A stretch of DNA of 64,000 nucleotides from Cohnella lubricantis (GTDB lineage: Bacteria; Bacillota; Bacilli; Paenibacillales; Paenibacillaceae). The DNA lies in contig NZ_JACJVN010000028.1 in NCBI RefSeq assembly GCF_014212015.1, positions 151,306 to 215,305 on the forward strand. Direction: 5' to 3'. The notes under the pieces were generated by a model. It was not told the DNA's origin. It saw nothing but the letters and a program-made list of their open reading frames with translations, and made no database searches. Both the position numbers and the translations under genes were made by a program. Positions within the stretch are counted from its first letter, which is position 1; each line of letters starts with the position of its first letter. Below, piece by piece: positions 10,914 to 20,989 of this stretch.

Positions 10914-12215
10914 TTACTGAATGCCGCTTGCTTCCGTCCAGACGACCTTGCCGCTTACCATCGTAAGCGCCGGCCAGCCGTACAGCTTCCATCCGGCGAA
11001 CGGCGTGTTGCGGCCTTGGCTTAAGAACGTCTCGGGATTCACTTCCCGTTCGTTCTCGAGATCGATCAGCACCAGATCCGCCGGCGCTCCCGGCTTCAGC
11101 GTGCCAGACGCCAGGCCGAACACGCGGGCTGGATCTTTGGTCATCCGGGACAGCAGGAAGTTCAGCGTCCAGCGCCCGGTCTTGACGAACTTCGTGTAGA
11201 GCAGCGGGAACGCCGTCTCGAAGCCGACGATGCCGAACGGCGCGCGTTCCATGCCGCGGGCCTTCTCCTCGGCGCTGTGCGGCGCGTGGTCGGTGACGAT
11301 GATGTCGATCGTCCCTTCCTCGAGCGCCTGGATGCACGCCTCGACGTCGCGCGGCGTTCGAAGCGGCGGGTTCATCTTCCAATTGGCGTCCATCGAATCC
11401 GGAATGTCCTCGTCGGACAGCACCAGATGGTGCGGACACACTTCCGCGGTGACGTTCACACCGACCGACTTGCCGAGCTTGATGAGGCGAACCGACTGCT
11501 CGGTGCTGACGTGGCAAACGTGGTAGTGCACGCCCGTCGCTTCCGCGAGCAGAATATCGCGGCCGACGTGGATCGCTTCCGACTCGTTCGGGATGCCCTT
11601 CAGCCCATGCTTGCGGGCGAAGGCTCCTTCGGAGACCGACGCTCCCTCAACCAGCGTGTTATCCTCGCAATGCGCGATAACCGGCATCTCCATCGACTTC
11701 GCGAGCGCCATCGCGTCCTTCATCATCTGCGCGCTCTGCACGCCGACGCCGTCGTCCGTGAAGCCAACCGCTCCGGCTTCCTTCAGCGCCGCGAAGTCGG
11801 TCAACTCTCGCCCGAGCTCGTTCTTCGTGATGGCCGCGTACGGGAGCACCCGAACGACGCCTTCGCTAGCGGCTTTGTCCAGCACATACTGTACCGTCTC
11901 CGGCGTATCCGTAACCGGGCGCGTGTTCGGCATGCAGGCAATCGTCGTGAAGCCGCCTTTGGCAGCCGAGCGCGTACCCGAAGCGATCGTCTCCTTATAC
12001 TCGAAGCCCGGCTCTCTTAAGTGCACATGCATATCAATGAAGCCCGGCGAGAGCAGCTTGCCCGAGGCATCAATCACCTCGCAGCCGGCCGTATCCGGCT
12101 CTGCGGAGCCGTCCGCCCATTCCGAGATGTTGCCGTCCTGCACTTTGACGTGTTTCGTTAGCAGTTCCCCATTCTCATCGTCAACGACCCGCGCGTTCAG
12201 AATCCATATCGCCAA
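10914..12215 (-). CDS. pyrC: dihydroorotase
   Basis: Cyclises N-carbamoyl-aspartate to dihydroorotate. It is a 433-residue type I amidohydrolase with metal-binding HVHLREPG near residue 62, later His ligands in AHCEDN and CHVST, and the catalytic Asp in VTDHAPH. The start is TTG 12215, preceded by GAGGAGG at a good distance; there is no ATG alternative close by. In most Bacillota pyrB precedes this gene. Here only a 129-base ORF lies between pyrR and pyrC, and its stop abuts the TTG. Confidence 0.96.
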   Translation of the reverse strand: MAIWILNARVVDDENGELLTKHVKVQDGNISEWADGSAEPDTAGCEVIDASGKLLSPGFIDMHVHLREPGFEYKETIASGTRSAAKGGFTTIACMPNTRPVTDTPETVQYVLDKAASEGVVRVLPYAAITKNELGRELTDFAALKEAGAVGFTDDGVGVQSAQMMKDAMALAKSMEMPVIAHCEDNTLVEGASVSEGAFARKHGLKGIPNESEAIHVGRDILLAEATGVHYHVCHVSTEQSVRLIKLGKSVGVNVTAEVCPHHLVLSDEDIPDSMDANWKMNPPLRTPRDVEACIQALEEGTIDIIVTDHAPHSAEEKARGMERAPFGIVGFETAFPLLYTKFVKTGRWTLNFLLSRMTKDPARVFGLASGTLKPGAPADLVLIDLENEREVNPETFLSQGRNTPFAGWKLYGWPALTMVSGKVVWTEASGIQ

Positions 12216-12344
12216 TTATTTCTCCTCCTCTGCCGTTTGAGCAAGCTGTTCGCCGCGGATGAGGTGAGGTGTATCTTTATTCACCTTATTGTATATCCGA
12301 AGCGTTGATTTGTCACTATCGCGCAACAAATATTCATTTTGCAT
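12216..12344 (-). CDS. doubtful 42-residue ORF in the usual pyrB position
   Basis: A short frame runs from ATG 12344 to a TAA that directly touches the pyrC start codon. The peptide begins MQNEYLLRDSDKST and ends RGEQLAQTAEEEK. No ribosome site precedes the ATG. The 5' half is AT-rich, unlike neighbouring genes, while the last 18 codons have a more normal third-position GC. It could be a leader peptide, the degraded tail of a lost gene, or chance. I do not recognise it as the C terminus of PyrB. Confidence 0.25.
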   Translation of the reverse strand: MQNEYLLRDSDKSTLRIYNKVNKDTPHLIRGEQLAQTAEEEK

Positions 12345-12384
12345 GAATAAAAATCCATGTTATCCGAAATAGCCTACGCTTTGC

Positions 12385-13038
<654 letters not shown>

Positions 13039-13065
13039 CTAGTGTATGCATGATATGCTGCGCCA

Positions 13066-13096
13066 CCTTGCCAGCCTCACGGGACTGAGTTAAAGG
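13066..13096 (-). promoter_or_regulatory. PyrR-binding anti-antiterminator hairpin in the pyr leader
   Basis: The minus-strand RNA reads CCTTTAACTCAGTCCCGTG followed by AGGCTGGCAAGG. This matches the known PyrR-binding loop: a conserved AGUCC...GAGGCU internal region closed by CCUU/AAGG. It lies about 100 bases upstream of the attenuator stem. The sequence between (12965-13065) should hold the antiterminator. Confidence 0.88.
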
Positions 13097-13116
13097 TAAC
13101 CGTCTAAGTCTATGGA

Positions 13117-13145
13117 ATTATCGCATTTCCAATCCCTGATGTCAA
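13117..13145 (-). promoter_or_regulatory. sigma-A promoter of the pyr operon
   Basis: TTGACA (13140-13145), 17-base spacer, GATAAT (13117-13122). Transcription would begin near 13110 and give a leader of about 180 bases before pyrR. The remaining 13146-13235 shows only a small GGCG/CGCC inverted repeat (13146-13159). Confidence 0.88.
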
Positions 13146-13235
13146 GGCGATAAAGCGCCATTTTCCCGATGCCATAATTGCTCAATTACTCCCGGCGTCA
13201 AAGCGTTCTCCGGATCTTGTCCTGAGCTGAAGGGA

Positions 13236-13271
13236 TAAACAAAACGACGCAAGGGATCTCTCCCCTGCGTC
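13236..13271 (-). terminator. terminator of dapL
   Basis: Stem 13246-13256 with 13261-13271 (GACGC... paired with ...GCGTC, one G-T pair, 4-base loop) followed by GTTTTGTTT on the minus transcript. It starts 7 bases after the dapL stop. Confidence 0.88.
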
Positions 13272-13278
13272 TCGCCAA

Positions 13279-14532
13279 TTAGAATTCGAATTCAACGTCG
13301 GACAAGCGGCGCTTGATCTCGCTGATAACGCGAAGCTCATCCGCCTCGCCGTTCGCAATGAACGTCACCGAGAAGCGCACGAAGCGGCCGGCGTCGTCCC
13401 AAGGTACGGTGGAGATCAACTTCTCGCGGATCAGGAACTGCGAGAACGCCTCGCCGGACTCGAAGCGCTGTCCGCCCTTGATGCCCTTCGGCGCTTCGAC
13501 GTACAGGAAGAACGAGCCCTTCGGCTTCTCGGCTCGGAAGCCGAGTTCGTTCAGCGCGCCGACGAGCAAGTCGTGGCGGCGGGAATACTTCGCGGCGATC
13601 TCCTCCGTGATCTGCGGGTTGGCCAAGCCATATGCGGCTGCCTTCTGAATAGCGATGAATTGGCCGGAATCGCTATTGTCCTTCACGTCGCCGAACGCCT
13701 TGACGATCAGCGGGTTGCCGGCGATGAAGCCGATCCGCCAGCCAGTCATGTTGTAGGACTTGGACAGGGAGTGAAGCTCCACGCCGACATCCTTCGCGCC
13801 AGGCACGGACAGGAAGCTGAGCGGCTTCACGCCGTCGAACGTCAGCGCCGCATAAGGAGCGTCGTGCGCGATGACTACGTTATACTTCTTCGCCCAAGCG
13901 ACTACTTCCATGAAGAACTCCTTCGTCGCAGCTGCGCCGGTCGGGTTGTTCGGGTAGTTCAGATAGAACAGCTTCGCGCGGCGCGCAATGTCTTCCGGAA
14001 TCGCGTTCAAGTCCGGCAGGAAGTTGTTCTCCTTCGTCAATTGGACGTTGTACACTTCGCCGCCCATATATTTCGTGTGGGTGCCCATAACCGGATAGCC
14101 GGGCACCGTCATGATCGTCACGTCGCCCGGATTGATGAATACGCCAGGCAGCATGGCAAGCGCCGGCTTCGAACCGATCGTGTGCAGCACTTCCGTCACC
14201 GGATCGATGCCGTCGACGGAGAACACTTCCTTCAAGTATTTAGCCGCGGCAGCCTTAAATTCCGGAATGCCGTTATCGGCATAGCCGCGGTTCTCCGGCT
14301 TAGCCGCTTCTTCAGCCAGTTTGGCGACGATGCCTGCATCCGCCATCTCGTCCGGCTCGCCCACGCCCATATCGATCAATTCGACGTCTGGATGAGCTGC
14401 TTTAGCCGCCGCTTTGGCACGTTTTATTTTCTCAAACTTATAGATGTTCGTATCTTTGCCGTAGTTCGCGCCGCCGATGCGGTCGGCGAATTGCTGCTGA
14501 ATGAATGTCTCCTGGTACTGTTCCACGCTCAC
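13279..14532 (-). CDS. dapL: LL-diaminopimelate aminotransferase
   Basis: PLP enzyme that converts tetrahydrodipicolinate directly to LL-diaminopimelate, bypassing the acetylase or succinylase routes. The class I/II aminotransferase fold is evident: substrate and cofactor region NYPNNPTGA, and SLSKSYNMTGWRIG with the Schiff-base Lys. At about 417 residues it has the usual length. I chose GTG 14532 since GAGGAG lies 9 bases upstream; in-frame TTG codons at 14541 and 14538 overlap that site. Its product, epimerised by DapF, is the substrate of the DAP-type MurE in this window. Single gene with its own terminator. Confidence 0.93.
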   Translation of the reverse strand: MSVEQYQETFIQQQFADRIGGANYGKDTNIYKFEKIKRAKAAAKAAHPDVELIDMGVGEPDEMADAGIVAKLAEEAAKPENRGYADNGIPEFKAAAAKYLKEVFSVDGIDPVTEVLHTIGSKPALAMLPGVFINPGDVTIMTVPGYPVMGTHTKYMGGEVYNVQLTKENNFLPDLNAIPEDIARRAKLFYLNYPNNPTGAAATKEFFMEVVAWAKKYNVVIAHDAPYAALTFDGVKPLSFLSVPGAKDVGVELHSLSKSYNMTGWRIGFIAGNPLIVKAFGDVKDNSDSGQFIAIQKAAAYGLANPQITEEIAAKYSRRHDLLVGALNELGFRAEKPKGSFFLYVEAPKGIKGGQRFESGEAFSQFLIREKLISTVPWDDAGRFVRFSVTFIANGEADELRVISEIKRRLSDVEFEF

Positions 14533-14745
14533 TGCCAACAACTCCTCGTATGAAAATAATAATATGACCTTAGCTCAACACGCCCGCTCGATTTGCACGA
14601 TATCGCCAAAGCTCGAACGAGCTCACACTCCCTAATATGCCTGATCCGGCGCGCCATTCACCATGGATTATTCCGCTGAACATTTGCAGGGTTTCGCCAC
14701 TATCTCCATCTCCACGGCAGCGCCGGCAGCTTGTCATAAGGAGCT

Positions 14746-15738
14746 TCAACGCGAACGCAAGATGTGAAGCGCGTCCTCCATGTCCTGCGGAAGCGATGCG
14801 TTGAACTCCAGCGCCTCGCCGGTACGCGGATGGACGAACCCGAGCACGCCGGCGTGCAGCGCTTGTCCAACCATACCGAGCGTGCGCCCGCTGCGGCCGC
14901 CGTACATCGGATCGCCGACGATCGGATGCCCGATATACTTCAGGTGCACGCGAATCTGGTGCGTCCTGCCGGTCTCGAGGCGCAGCTCGACGACCGTGTA
15001 GTCCTCGAACCGCTCGATGACCGTGAAGTGCGTCACCGCATGCTTCGAGTTCCGGTCGGTGACGGCGAACATCTTGCGATCATCTTTGGCTCGCCCGATT
15101 GGCGCGTCGATTGTTCCCTTGTCATGCGGCACCTTGCCATAGACAAGCGCGGTGTAGCGGCGCACGACAGTGTGCGCCTTCAACTGCCCGGCCAGCGACG
15201 CGTGGGCGAGATCGTTCTTGGCCGCCATCAGCAGGCCGGACGTGTCCTTATCGATGCGATGGACAATGCCGGGACGCATCATGCCGTTAATGCCGGACAA
15301 GTCCTTGCAATGATACAGCAGTGCGTTGACGACCGTTCCGCTCGAATGGCCGACCGCCGGATGAACAACCATGCCTCGCGGCTTGTTGATGACGATGACG
15401 TCGGAATCCTCGTAGACGACGTTAAGCGGAATGTCCTCCGGCTGCGCCTCAATCGGCTCCGGCTCGGCGAACCGCACGACGATCTCGTCGCCGGCGGCTA
15501 CCTTGGCGTTCGGCTTGACTGGAGCTCCGCCGACAGTCACCGCTCCTTGGCGGATCCAATCCTGCACTTGCGAGCGGGACACCGTCTCGTCCGCCAGCGC
15601 TTCGGTGACATGCTTGTCTATTCTCTCGCCGGAGCGATCGTCGCCGACCGTCCAGGCCATTACATTGTCGCCGGCGTCGTCTTCGATTGCCTCCCCGTTA
15701 GGATACGGGAGTATGTTCTTCTTCGGATTGCTCTCCAT
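14746..15738 (-). CDS. RluD-type 23S rRNA/tRNA pseudouridine synthase
   Basis: Isomerises uridines in structured RNA. The 330 residues show an N-terminal extension (about 1-30), an S4 RNA-binding domain (ERIDKHVTEAL...VTVGGAPVKP, about 38-85), then the RsuA/RluD catalytic domain with HRIDKDTSGLL (catalytic Asp) and the RTHQIRVHLKYIGHPIVGD motif. ATG 15738 overlaps the end of lspA by 41 bases with an AAGGAG-like site upstream. Met27 would avoid the overlap but has no ribosome site. The neighbour pair lspA-rluD is conserved in Bacillota (B. subtilis lspA-rluD/ylyB). 14542-14745 on its 3' side holds no supported gene. Confidence 0.92.
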   Translation of the reverse strand: MESNPKKNILPYPNGEAIEDDAGDNVMAWTVGDDRSGERIDKHVTEALADETVSRSQVQDWIRQGAVTVGGAPVKPNAKVAAGDEIVVRFAEPEPIEAQPEDIPLNVVYEDSDVIVINKPRGMVVHPAVGHSSGTVVNALLYHCKDLSGINGMMRPGIVHRIDKDTSGLLMAAKNDLAHASLAGQLKAHTVVRRYTALVYGKVPHDKGTIDAPIGRAKDDRKMFAVTDRNSKHAVTHFTVIERFEDYTVVELRLETGRTHQIRVHLKYIGHPIVGDPMYGGRSGRTLGMVGQALHAGVLGFVHPRTGEALEFNASLPQDMEDALHILRSR

Positions 15739-16234
15739 GTTCGTGGCTACCTTTCTTCTCCTTGCTTGACGTCAGAATCGAATCCAAGATGATCAGCCCG
15801 ACGCCGATACAGATCGCGCAGTCGGCGATGTTGAATATCGGATAAATGTACGATCCGAACGTAAACTGCAGGAAGTCGACGACTTCGCCGTAGACCGCCC
15901 GGTCCAGGAAATTGCCCAGCGCCCCGCCCAGCACGAGCGACAGCGCGAACATGAGCAGCATCTTCCCTTTGGGATGGGTACGGTTCATATACCAAATAAT
16001 GGCTGCGGCGACAACGATGGTGATTAGAATGAACAGCACGCGCTGATCCTGCAGCATGCTCCAGGCAGCTCCGCGGTTGCGAATGGATGTAATCACGAAG
16101 AAATTGCCAATCACTTTGATCTGCTCGTACAGGTCGACCGAGTTCTTGATCCACATCTTGGTGAAATAATCGATCGCGAACACGACGATTGCTGTCAAAT
16201 AATAAATCCAAATGCCAGGTTGTCTTCGTTGCAT
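15698..16234 (-). CDS. lspA: lipoprotein signal peptidase II
   Basis: Membrane aspartyl protease that cleaves prolipoproteins such as NagZ, OppA and the DUF4349 protein of this window. Four hydrophobic segments are visible. Conserved boxes are NRGAAWS, GGALGNFLDR (first catalytic Asp) and VVDFLQF...FNIADCAI (second catalytic Asp). The start at ATG 16234 (MQRRQPG) follows AAAGGCGG by 10 bases; the outer TTG 16255 is a weaker option. The C terminus has a charged tail (KEKKGSHEHGEQSEEEH) beyond the usual length. Confidence 0.95.
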   Translation of the reverse strand: MQRRQPGIWIYYLTAIVVFAIDYFTKMWIKNSVDLYEQIKVIGNFFVITSIRNRGAAWSMLQDQRVLFILITIVVAAAIIWYMNRTHPKGKMLLMFALSLVLGGALGNFLDRAVYGEVVDFLQFTFGSYIYPIFNIADCAICIGVGLIILDSILTSSKEKKGSHEHGEQSEEEHTPVS

Positions 16235-16384
16235 ATGACACGGTCCGCCTTTCAAACGGTTAATTCCTGCCTGATGATTTTACCATATCGGCGATCGGGA
16301 CGTCCACGCGCCCCCGCCATTAATACTTTCCGCTTCCCTAACGGAAACTACCCATAGCCCAACTTAGTTAAAGGAGTGAACGCG

Positions 16385-17122
16385 ATGACCCTTCCGCTGA
16401 CGGAAGAACGCCTGCAGGCGCTGCGCAACCGGCTGCTCGAAGACAAGACAGACATCGAAAGCCGAAAGCGTCAGAACGGGCATTTCGGCCTTACGAATTC
16501 GTTCCGGGAGTCGACAGGCGAGCTGTCCTCTAACGACAATCACCCCGCCGACGGCGGAACGGAGATGTTCGAGAGGGGCAAGGACATCGCGCTTGAAGAG
16601 AATGAAACGTTCCGGCTGGCGCGCATTAACGCCGCCCTCGAACGCATGGATAAGGGCACGTACGGCCTGTGCGACACTTGCGGCAAGCCGATTCCTGTTG
16701 AGCGGCTCGAAGCGCTGCCGGAAGCCACCCGCTGCATGGAACATACTCCCAGACAGCAGGAGAAGGAAGGCTTCCCCGTCGAGGAATCGTTCCTGCACCC
16801 GCCGTTCGGCCGCACGAGCATGGACGAGCATGAAGGCCAGAACGGCTTCGACGGCGAAGACGCCTGGCAGATCGTCGAGTCCTGGGGCACCTCCAACAGC
16901 CCGGCAATGGCCGAAGGCAACGATATGGACGATTACGGGCACATGGAGATCGAAGCCGATGAGAACGACAGTTATGTGGAGCCGCTCGAGAGCTTTCTCG
17001 CCACCGACATCACGGGCCACGACGTCAGCATCGTGCGCAACCGGGCATACCGGCAGTACTTGGAAAATCACGAAGGCGACCCGCTGCTGGAGCCGGACGA
17101 GACCGCGGACGACTGGAGTTAA
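16385..17122 (+). CDS. TraR/DksA C4-type zinc-finger protein, YteA family
   Basis: About 245 residues. The N-terminal half has the DksA/TraR coiled-coil plan (LTEERLQALRNRLLEDK...), then a zinc finger GLCDTCGKPIP...TRCMEH, where the last ligand position is His rather than Cys. This CxxC...CxxH form is typical of the YteA/YocK branch in spore formers, which lacks a well-defined role. The C-terminal half is acidic and disordered-looking. ATG 16385 is preceded by AAGGAG at 8 bases. It is divergent from lspA and convergent with the DUF5665 gene. Confidence 0.85.
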   Translation: MTLPLTEERLQALRNRLLEDKTDIESRKRQNGHFGLTNSFRESTGELSSNDNHPADGGTEMFERGKDIALEENETFRLARINAALERMDKGTYGLCDTCGKPIPVERLEALPEATRCMEHTPRQQEKEGFPVEESFLHPPFGRTSMDEHEGQNGFDGEDAWQIVESWGTSNSPAMAEGNDMDDYGHMEIEADENDSYVEPLESFLATDITGHDVSIVRNRAYRQYLENHEGDPLLEPDETADDWS

Positions 17123-17139
17123 GGAGTTGATGGATAGCG

Positions 17140-17158
17140 GCCGCCTTGCCAGGGCGGC
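17140..17158. terminator. hairpin between convergent YteA-type and DUF5665 genes
   Basis: GCCGCC (17140-17145) pairs with GGCGGC (17153-17158), 7-base loop. There is no T tract, so terminator activity is only suggested by the convergent position. Confidence 0.3.
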
Positions 17159-17165
17159 GATCGGC

Positions 17166-17738
17166 TCAGTACGTCTTCATCTCCAGCTGGCGCTGCACGA
17201 TCCGGACGATGTCGGCGACATAGTCGCCGACGATCGGCAGATTAAGCGCGCCAAGCTGCTGCAGCAGCCAGACGATCGTCGCAGCGAAGAAAGTAAAGCC
17301 GAAAGCGATGCCAATGCCCCGCAGCAAGCCGGAGATAAAGTTGCGCCAGATGAGGCTCCAAGGATGCCTCATCAGGTTGACGTATTCTTTGAGCTCTGCC
17401 TTCTCTAGATCTGTCGCCAAGTTGTCAATACGCTTCGTCAGCGCGTCAAGCACTTGCCTAAGCGCCCTCGCCTCGGCGATAAGCGTTCTGCGCCGTACGC
17501 CGGATGCAGCAGAAGCGCCGGGACGGTCGGCGGACACGACGGAGGGGTCGGTGGATGCGCCGACAGTGTCATCTGACAGCTTGGCGGTGTCCGGCTGCAA
17601 CTGCTCTGCTTGCGGCTTGAGCGGCGCAACCGCTCCTTCAGGCGGCAGATCTGCGCGTCCAGACGCCCGCCTCGGGTGCCTGCGGCCGGCCGGGGATGAC
17701 TCCGCGGATCGGCGTTGTCTCATTTTGCGAAGCTTCAC
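17166..17738 (-). CDS. DUF5665 domain membrane protein
   Basis: 190 residues. The first ~95 are basic then Pro/Ala/Asp-rich and look disordered. A short helix-forming stretch (ALRQVLDALTKRIDNLATDLEKAELKEY) leads into the DUF5665 core NLMRHPWSLIWRNFISGLLRGIG, with one long or two short membrane segments near the C terminus. Function unknown. The start is GTG 17738 after GGGGGA; the frame continues upstream to 17876 across the ileS terminator and is not credible there. Confidence 0.75.
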   Translation of the reverse strand: MKLRKMRQRRSAESSPAGRRHPRRASGRADLPPEGAVAPLKPQAEQLQPDTAKLSDDTVGASTDPSVVSADRPGASAASGVRRRTLIAEARALRQVLDALTKRIDNLATDLEKAELKEYVNLMRHPWSLIWRNFISGLLRGIGIAFGFTFFAATIVWLLQQLGALNLPIVGDYVADIVRIVQRQLEMKTY

Positions 17739-17790
17739 GGGCGATCCCCCTTCCTTGCACATATGTATCGCTTCACTCATCTGGCAGATA

Positions 17791-17841
17791 ACAATAAAAA
17801 GCGGCGCTTCGGGAATAGCGTTCCCCAAGCAGCCGCTTTTT
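17791..17841 (-). terminator. terminator of ileS
   Basis: AAAAAGCGGC (17796-17805) pairs with GCCGCTTTTT (17832-17841), with an inner stem and T-rich tail (ATTGTT) on the minus transcript. It lies 15 bases after the ileS stop. Confidence 0.9.
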
Positions 17842-17856
17842 GCCATATCCAAAATG

Positions 17857-20800
17857 TTATTTTGCAGAAATCGCAAGCCCGATCGTCTTCTCGCCTGCCT
17901 GCACCGTCTCCATATCTGCGGTCTTGCCGATCGTCACCTCGTTGACGAGCACGTTCTCGCGCAGCACATGATCGAATGCCTTTAGCGCCGCTTCGGTCTC
18001 CGCATCGACGTCGAGCACGAGGCTGACGCGCGCTTCGATCGGCAGATCGAGCTTCTTGCGCGTATCCTGCACGGCGCGGATCACTTCGCGCACGAGCCCT
18101 TCCTGCTCGAGCTCCGGCGTGATGTCGGTGTTCAGCGCGACCGTCAAGCCGCTGCCGGATGCGGATGCGAAGCCCGTCTTCGCCTGCTTCTCGACGAGCA
18201 GCTCCTCCAGCGAGATGCTGAGCTTCTCGCCTTCAGGCGAGACATACTCGAGCGCGCCATTCGTGACGACGCCGCGCGCCTCATCCGCGGACAGCCCCTT
18301 CAGCACGCCTTGGATCGGACCGACATGCTTGCCGTACTTCTTGCCCGCGATCTTCAGGTTGAGCTTCAGGTTGAAGTCGACGAAGCCGCTGTCGTCCTTG
18401 ACGAGCGTCAGCTTCTTCACATTGATCTCGTCCTTGACGATCTCTTCGTAGCCGGCGACGTCGAACGGTCCGGACAGCGACGCGAGCAGCTCCGAGAGCG
18501 GCTGGCGCGTCTTGATGCCCGACTCGTTGCGCACGTTGCGGGCCAGCTCGACGATCGTCTTGGCCGTCTCCATGTCCCGCTCCAGCTCGGCGTCGATCTT
18601 GGACGCGTCCGCCTCCGGATAGTCCGCCAGGTGGACGCTCTCGCCGCCGCCGAGATTGCCGTAGATATCCTCGGCGATAAACGGCGTATACGGCGCGAGC
18701 AGGCGCGACAGCGTCAGCAGCACTTCGCGCAGCGTCTGATAGGCCGAGACTTTGTCGGCAGACAAGCCGCTGCCCCAGAAGCGGTCGCGCGAGCGGCGCA
18801 CGTACCAGTTCGACAGCTCGTCGACGAACGTCTCGATCGCCTTCGCCGGGTTCAAGAAGTCGTTGGCGTCGAGGCCGCGGCGCACTTCGCCGATCAGCGA
18901 ATGCAGGCGGGACAGCACCCAGCGGTCCAGCTTGTTCTCGGACGGACGCTCAGTATGCTCCGCCGGATCGAAGCCGTCGATCGAAGCATACAGCGCGTAG
19001 AATGCATGCGTATTGACGAGCGTATCAACGACCTTCGATTTGGCTTCGGCGACGATGCCTTTGGAGAACCGCTTGCTGTTCCACGGCGCGCTATCGGAGA
19101 GAAGCGCCCAGCGCAGCGCGTCCGTGCCCAGCTCGTTGATGATATCCCAAGGATCGACGACGTTGCCCTTCGACTTGCTCATCTTCTGGCCGTTCTCATC
19201 CAGCACGTGGCCGGTCGAGATGACCGACTTGTACGGCGCTTTGCCGTTGAACAGCGTCGATACGGCCAATAAGCTGAAGAACCAGCCGCGCGTCTGGTCG
19301 ATGCCTTCGCAGATGAAGTCCGCCGGGTATTGCTCCTCGAACTTCTGCGTATCGCCGTACGGGTAATGGTACTGCGCGAACGGCATCGAGCCGCTGTCGA
19401 ACCAGACGTCGATCACTTCCGGCGTCCGCTTCATGACGCCGCCGCACTCACAGCGCAGATGCACGTCGTCGACATAAGGCTTGTGCAGCTCGAGATCCTC
19501 CGCCACCTCGCCGATCGCGAGCTTGCGCAGCTCCGCATGGCTGTGCGGCGCCTTCTCCTTGCCGCACGTCTCGCAGGTCCAGACGTTCAGCGGCGTTCCC
19601 CAATAGCGATTCCGGCTGATGTTCCAGTCGACCAGGTCCTCGAGGAACTTGCCGAAGCGGCCGTCGCGCAGATGCTCCGGATACCATTTGACCGTCTGAT
19701 TGTTGGCGATCAGCTGATCCTTGACCGCGGTCGTCCGGATGAACCAGCTCTCCGTCGCGTAGTAGAGCAGCGGCGTCTTGCAGCGCCAGCAGAACGGATA
19801 GCTGTGCTCGTGCTTCTCCTTGTGATAGAGCAGTCCGCGCTCGGACAGCTTCTTCACGATCTCAATGTCCACTTCCGGATCCTTGACGAATCGGCCGGCC
19901 CAATCGGTTACCTCATCGATGTAGCGGCCGGCGCCGTTCACGACCTTGAGCATCGGAATGCCGTGCTTCTGCGCGACGCGGTAGTCGTCTTCGCCGTGCG
20001 CCGGCGCAATATGGACGATGCCGGTACCGCTTGAGTCGGTAACGAAGTCGCCGTCGATGATGCGATAAGCACCCTCTACCGGCACATAGGTGAACAGCGG
20101 CTCGTATTCGAGACCGACCAGCTCTTTGCCTTTGACCGTTCCGACGGTCTCGTATTCGCCCTTCATAACCTTCTCGGCCAGCGATCCCGCCACGATGTAC
20201 GTCTCGCCCTCTTGGCGGACGCGAACGTACTCGATGTCCGGGTGAACGGCCAGCGCGACGTTGGCCGGCAGCGTCCAAGGCGTCGTCGTCCAGGCGAGCA
20301 CGTATTCGCCGCCGTTCTTCAGCTTGAACTTGGCGGTCGCGGTCAGATCCTTGACATCCTCGTAGCCCTGCGCCACTTCGTGCGAGCTCAGCGTCGTCTG
20401 GCAGTCCGGGCAATAAGGGCTGACGCGGTGGCCGCGGTACAGCAGGCCTTTGTCATGAATCGTCGCCAGAATGTTCCAGACGCTCTCGATGTAGCGGTTG
20501 TCGAGCGTGATGTACGGATCGTCGAGATTCGTCCAGTAGCCGATCGCTTCGGTCAGCTCGCGCCATTGCTGCTCATACTCGAACACGCTGTCCTTGCACT
20601 TCTGGATGAACGGCTCTACGCCGTAGTTCTCGATCTCTTGCTTGCCCGAGATGCCAAGCTGCTTCTCGACGCCGAGCTCGACGGGCAAGCCGTGCGTATC
20701 CCAGCCGGCCTTGCGGATGACGCGGTAGCCGGACATCGTCTTATAGCGGCTGACGAAGTCCTTGATGACACGTCCAAGCACGTGGCCGATATGCGGCTTG

Positions 20801-20952
20801 CCGTTCGCGGTCGGCGGCCCTTCGTAGAATACGAAGTTCGGCGCTCCTTCCCGTTGCTCGATCGAACGGCGGAAGGTGCCCTCCTGGTTCCATTGGTTCA
20901 GCACGCGCAGCTCGCGGGTGCGGGCTTTCTCTTTGACGTCAACGCGATTCAT
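17857..20952 (-). CDS. ileS: isoleucine--tRNA ligase, type 2 (eukaryote-like)
   Basis: Charges tRNA-Ile. 1031 residues: class I catalytic core with HIGH box (PHIGHVLG) near residue 57, a CP1 editing domain ([11 protein letters not shown] and following), the KMSKSKGN loop, then the anticodon-binding domain. The N-terminal wording ([29 protein letters not shown]) and the lack of a C-terminal Cys4 zinc finger mark the type 2 family, some members of which are mupirocin tolerant. The start is ATG 20952 ([11 protein letters not shown]) with GGAGAAAGGA upstream; the frame runs on into the T-box leader and must be cut there. Confidence 0.95.
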   Translation of the reverse strand: MNRVDVKEKARTRELRVLNQWNQEGTFRRSIEQREGAPNFVFYEGPPTANGKPHIGHVLGRVIKDFVSRYKTMSGYRVIRKAGWDTHGLPVELGVEKQLGISGKQEIENYGVEPFIQKCKDSVFEYEQQWRELTEAIGYWTNLDDPYITLDNRYIESVWNILATIHDKGLLYRGHRVSPYCPDCQTTLSSHEVAQGYEDVKDLTATAKFKLKNGGEYVLAWTTTPWTLPANVALAVHPDIEYVRVRQEGETYIVAGSLAEKVMKGEYETVGTVKGKELVGLEYEPLFTYVPVEGAYRIIDGDFVTDSSGTGIVHIAPAHGEDDYRVAQKHGIPMLKVVNGAGRYIDEVTDWAGRFVKDPEVDIEIVKKLSERGLLYHKEKHEHSYPFCWRCKTPLLYYATESWFIRTTAVKDQLIANNQTVKWYPEHLRDGRFGKFLEDLVDWNISRNRYWGTPLNVWTCETCGKEKAPHSHAELRKLAIGEVAEDLELHKPYVDDVHLRCECGGVMKRTPEVIDVWFDSGSMPFAQYHYPYGDTQKFEEQYPADFICEGIDQTRGWFFSLLAVSTLFNGKAPYKSVISTGHVLDENGQKMSKSKGNVVDPWDIINELGTDALRWALLSDSAPWNSKRFSKGIVAEAKSKVVDTLVNTHAFYALYASIDGFDPAEHTERPSENKLDRWVLSRLHSLIGEVRRGLDANDFLNPAKAIETFVDELSNWYVRRSRDRFWGSGLSADKVSAYQTLREVLLTLSRLLAPYTPFIAEDIYGNLGGGESVHLADYPEADASKIDAELERDMETAKTIVELARNVRNESGIKTRQPLSELLASLSGPFDVAGYEEIVKDEINVKKLTLVKDDSGFVDFNLKLNLKIAGKKYGKHVGPIQGVLKGLSADEARGVVTNGALEYVSPEGEKLSISLEELLVEKQAKTGFASASGSGLTVALNTDITPELEQEGLVREVIRAVQDTRKKLDLPIEARVSLVLDVDAETEAALKAFDHVLRENVLVNEVTIGKTADMETVQAGEKTIGLAISAK

Positions 20953-20989
20953 GACTGTCGCTTCCTTTCTCCTTGTGAGACTGCTGGGG

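Noticed and set aside
14570..14737. 55-codon minus-strand ORF after rluD (MTSCRRCRGDGDSG...)
   Set aside because: It starts 8 bases after the rluD stop but has no Shine-Dalgarno sequence, and I recognise no family. Kept as chance unless conserved in relatives.
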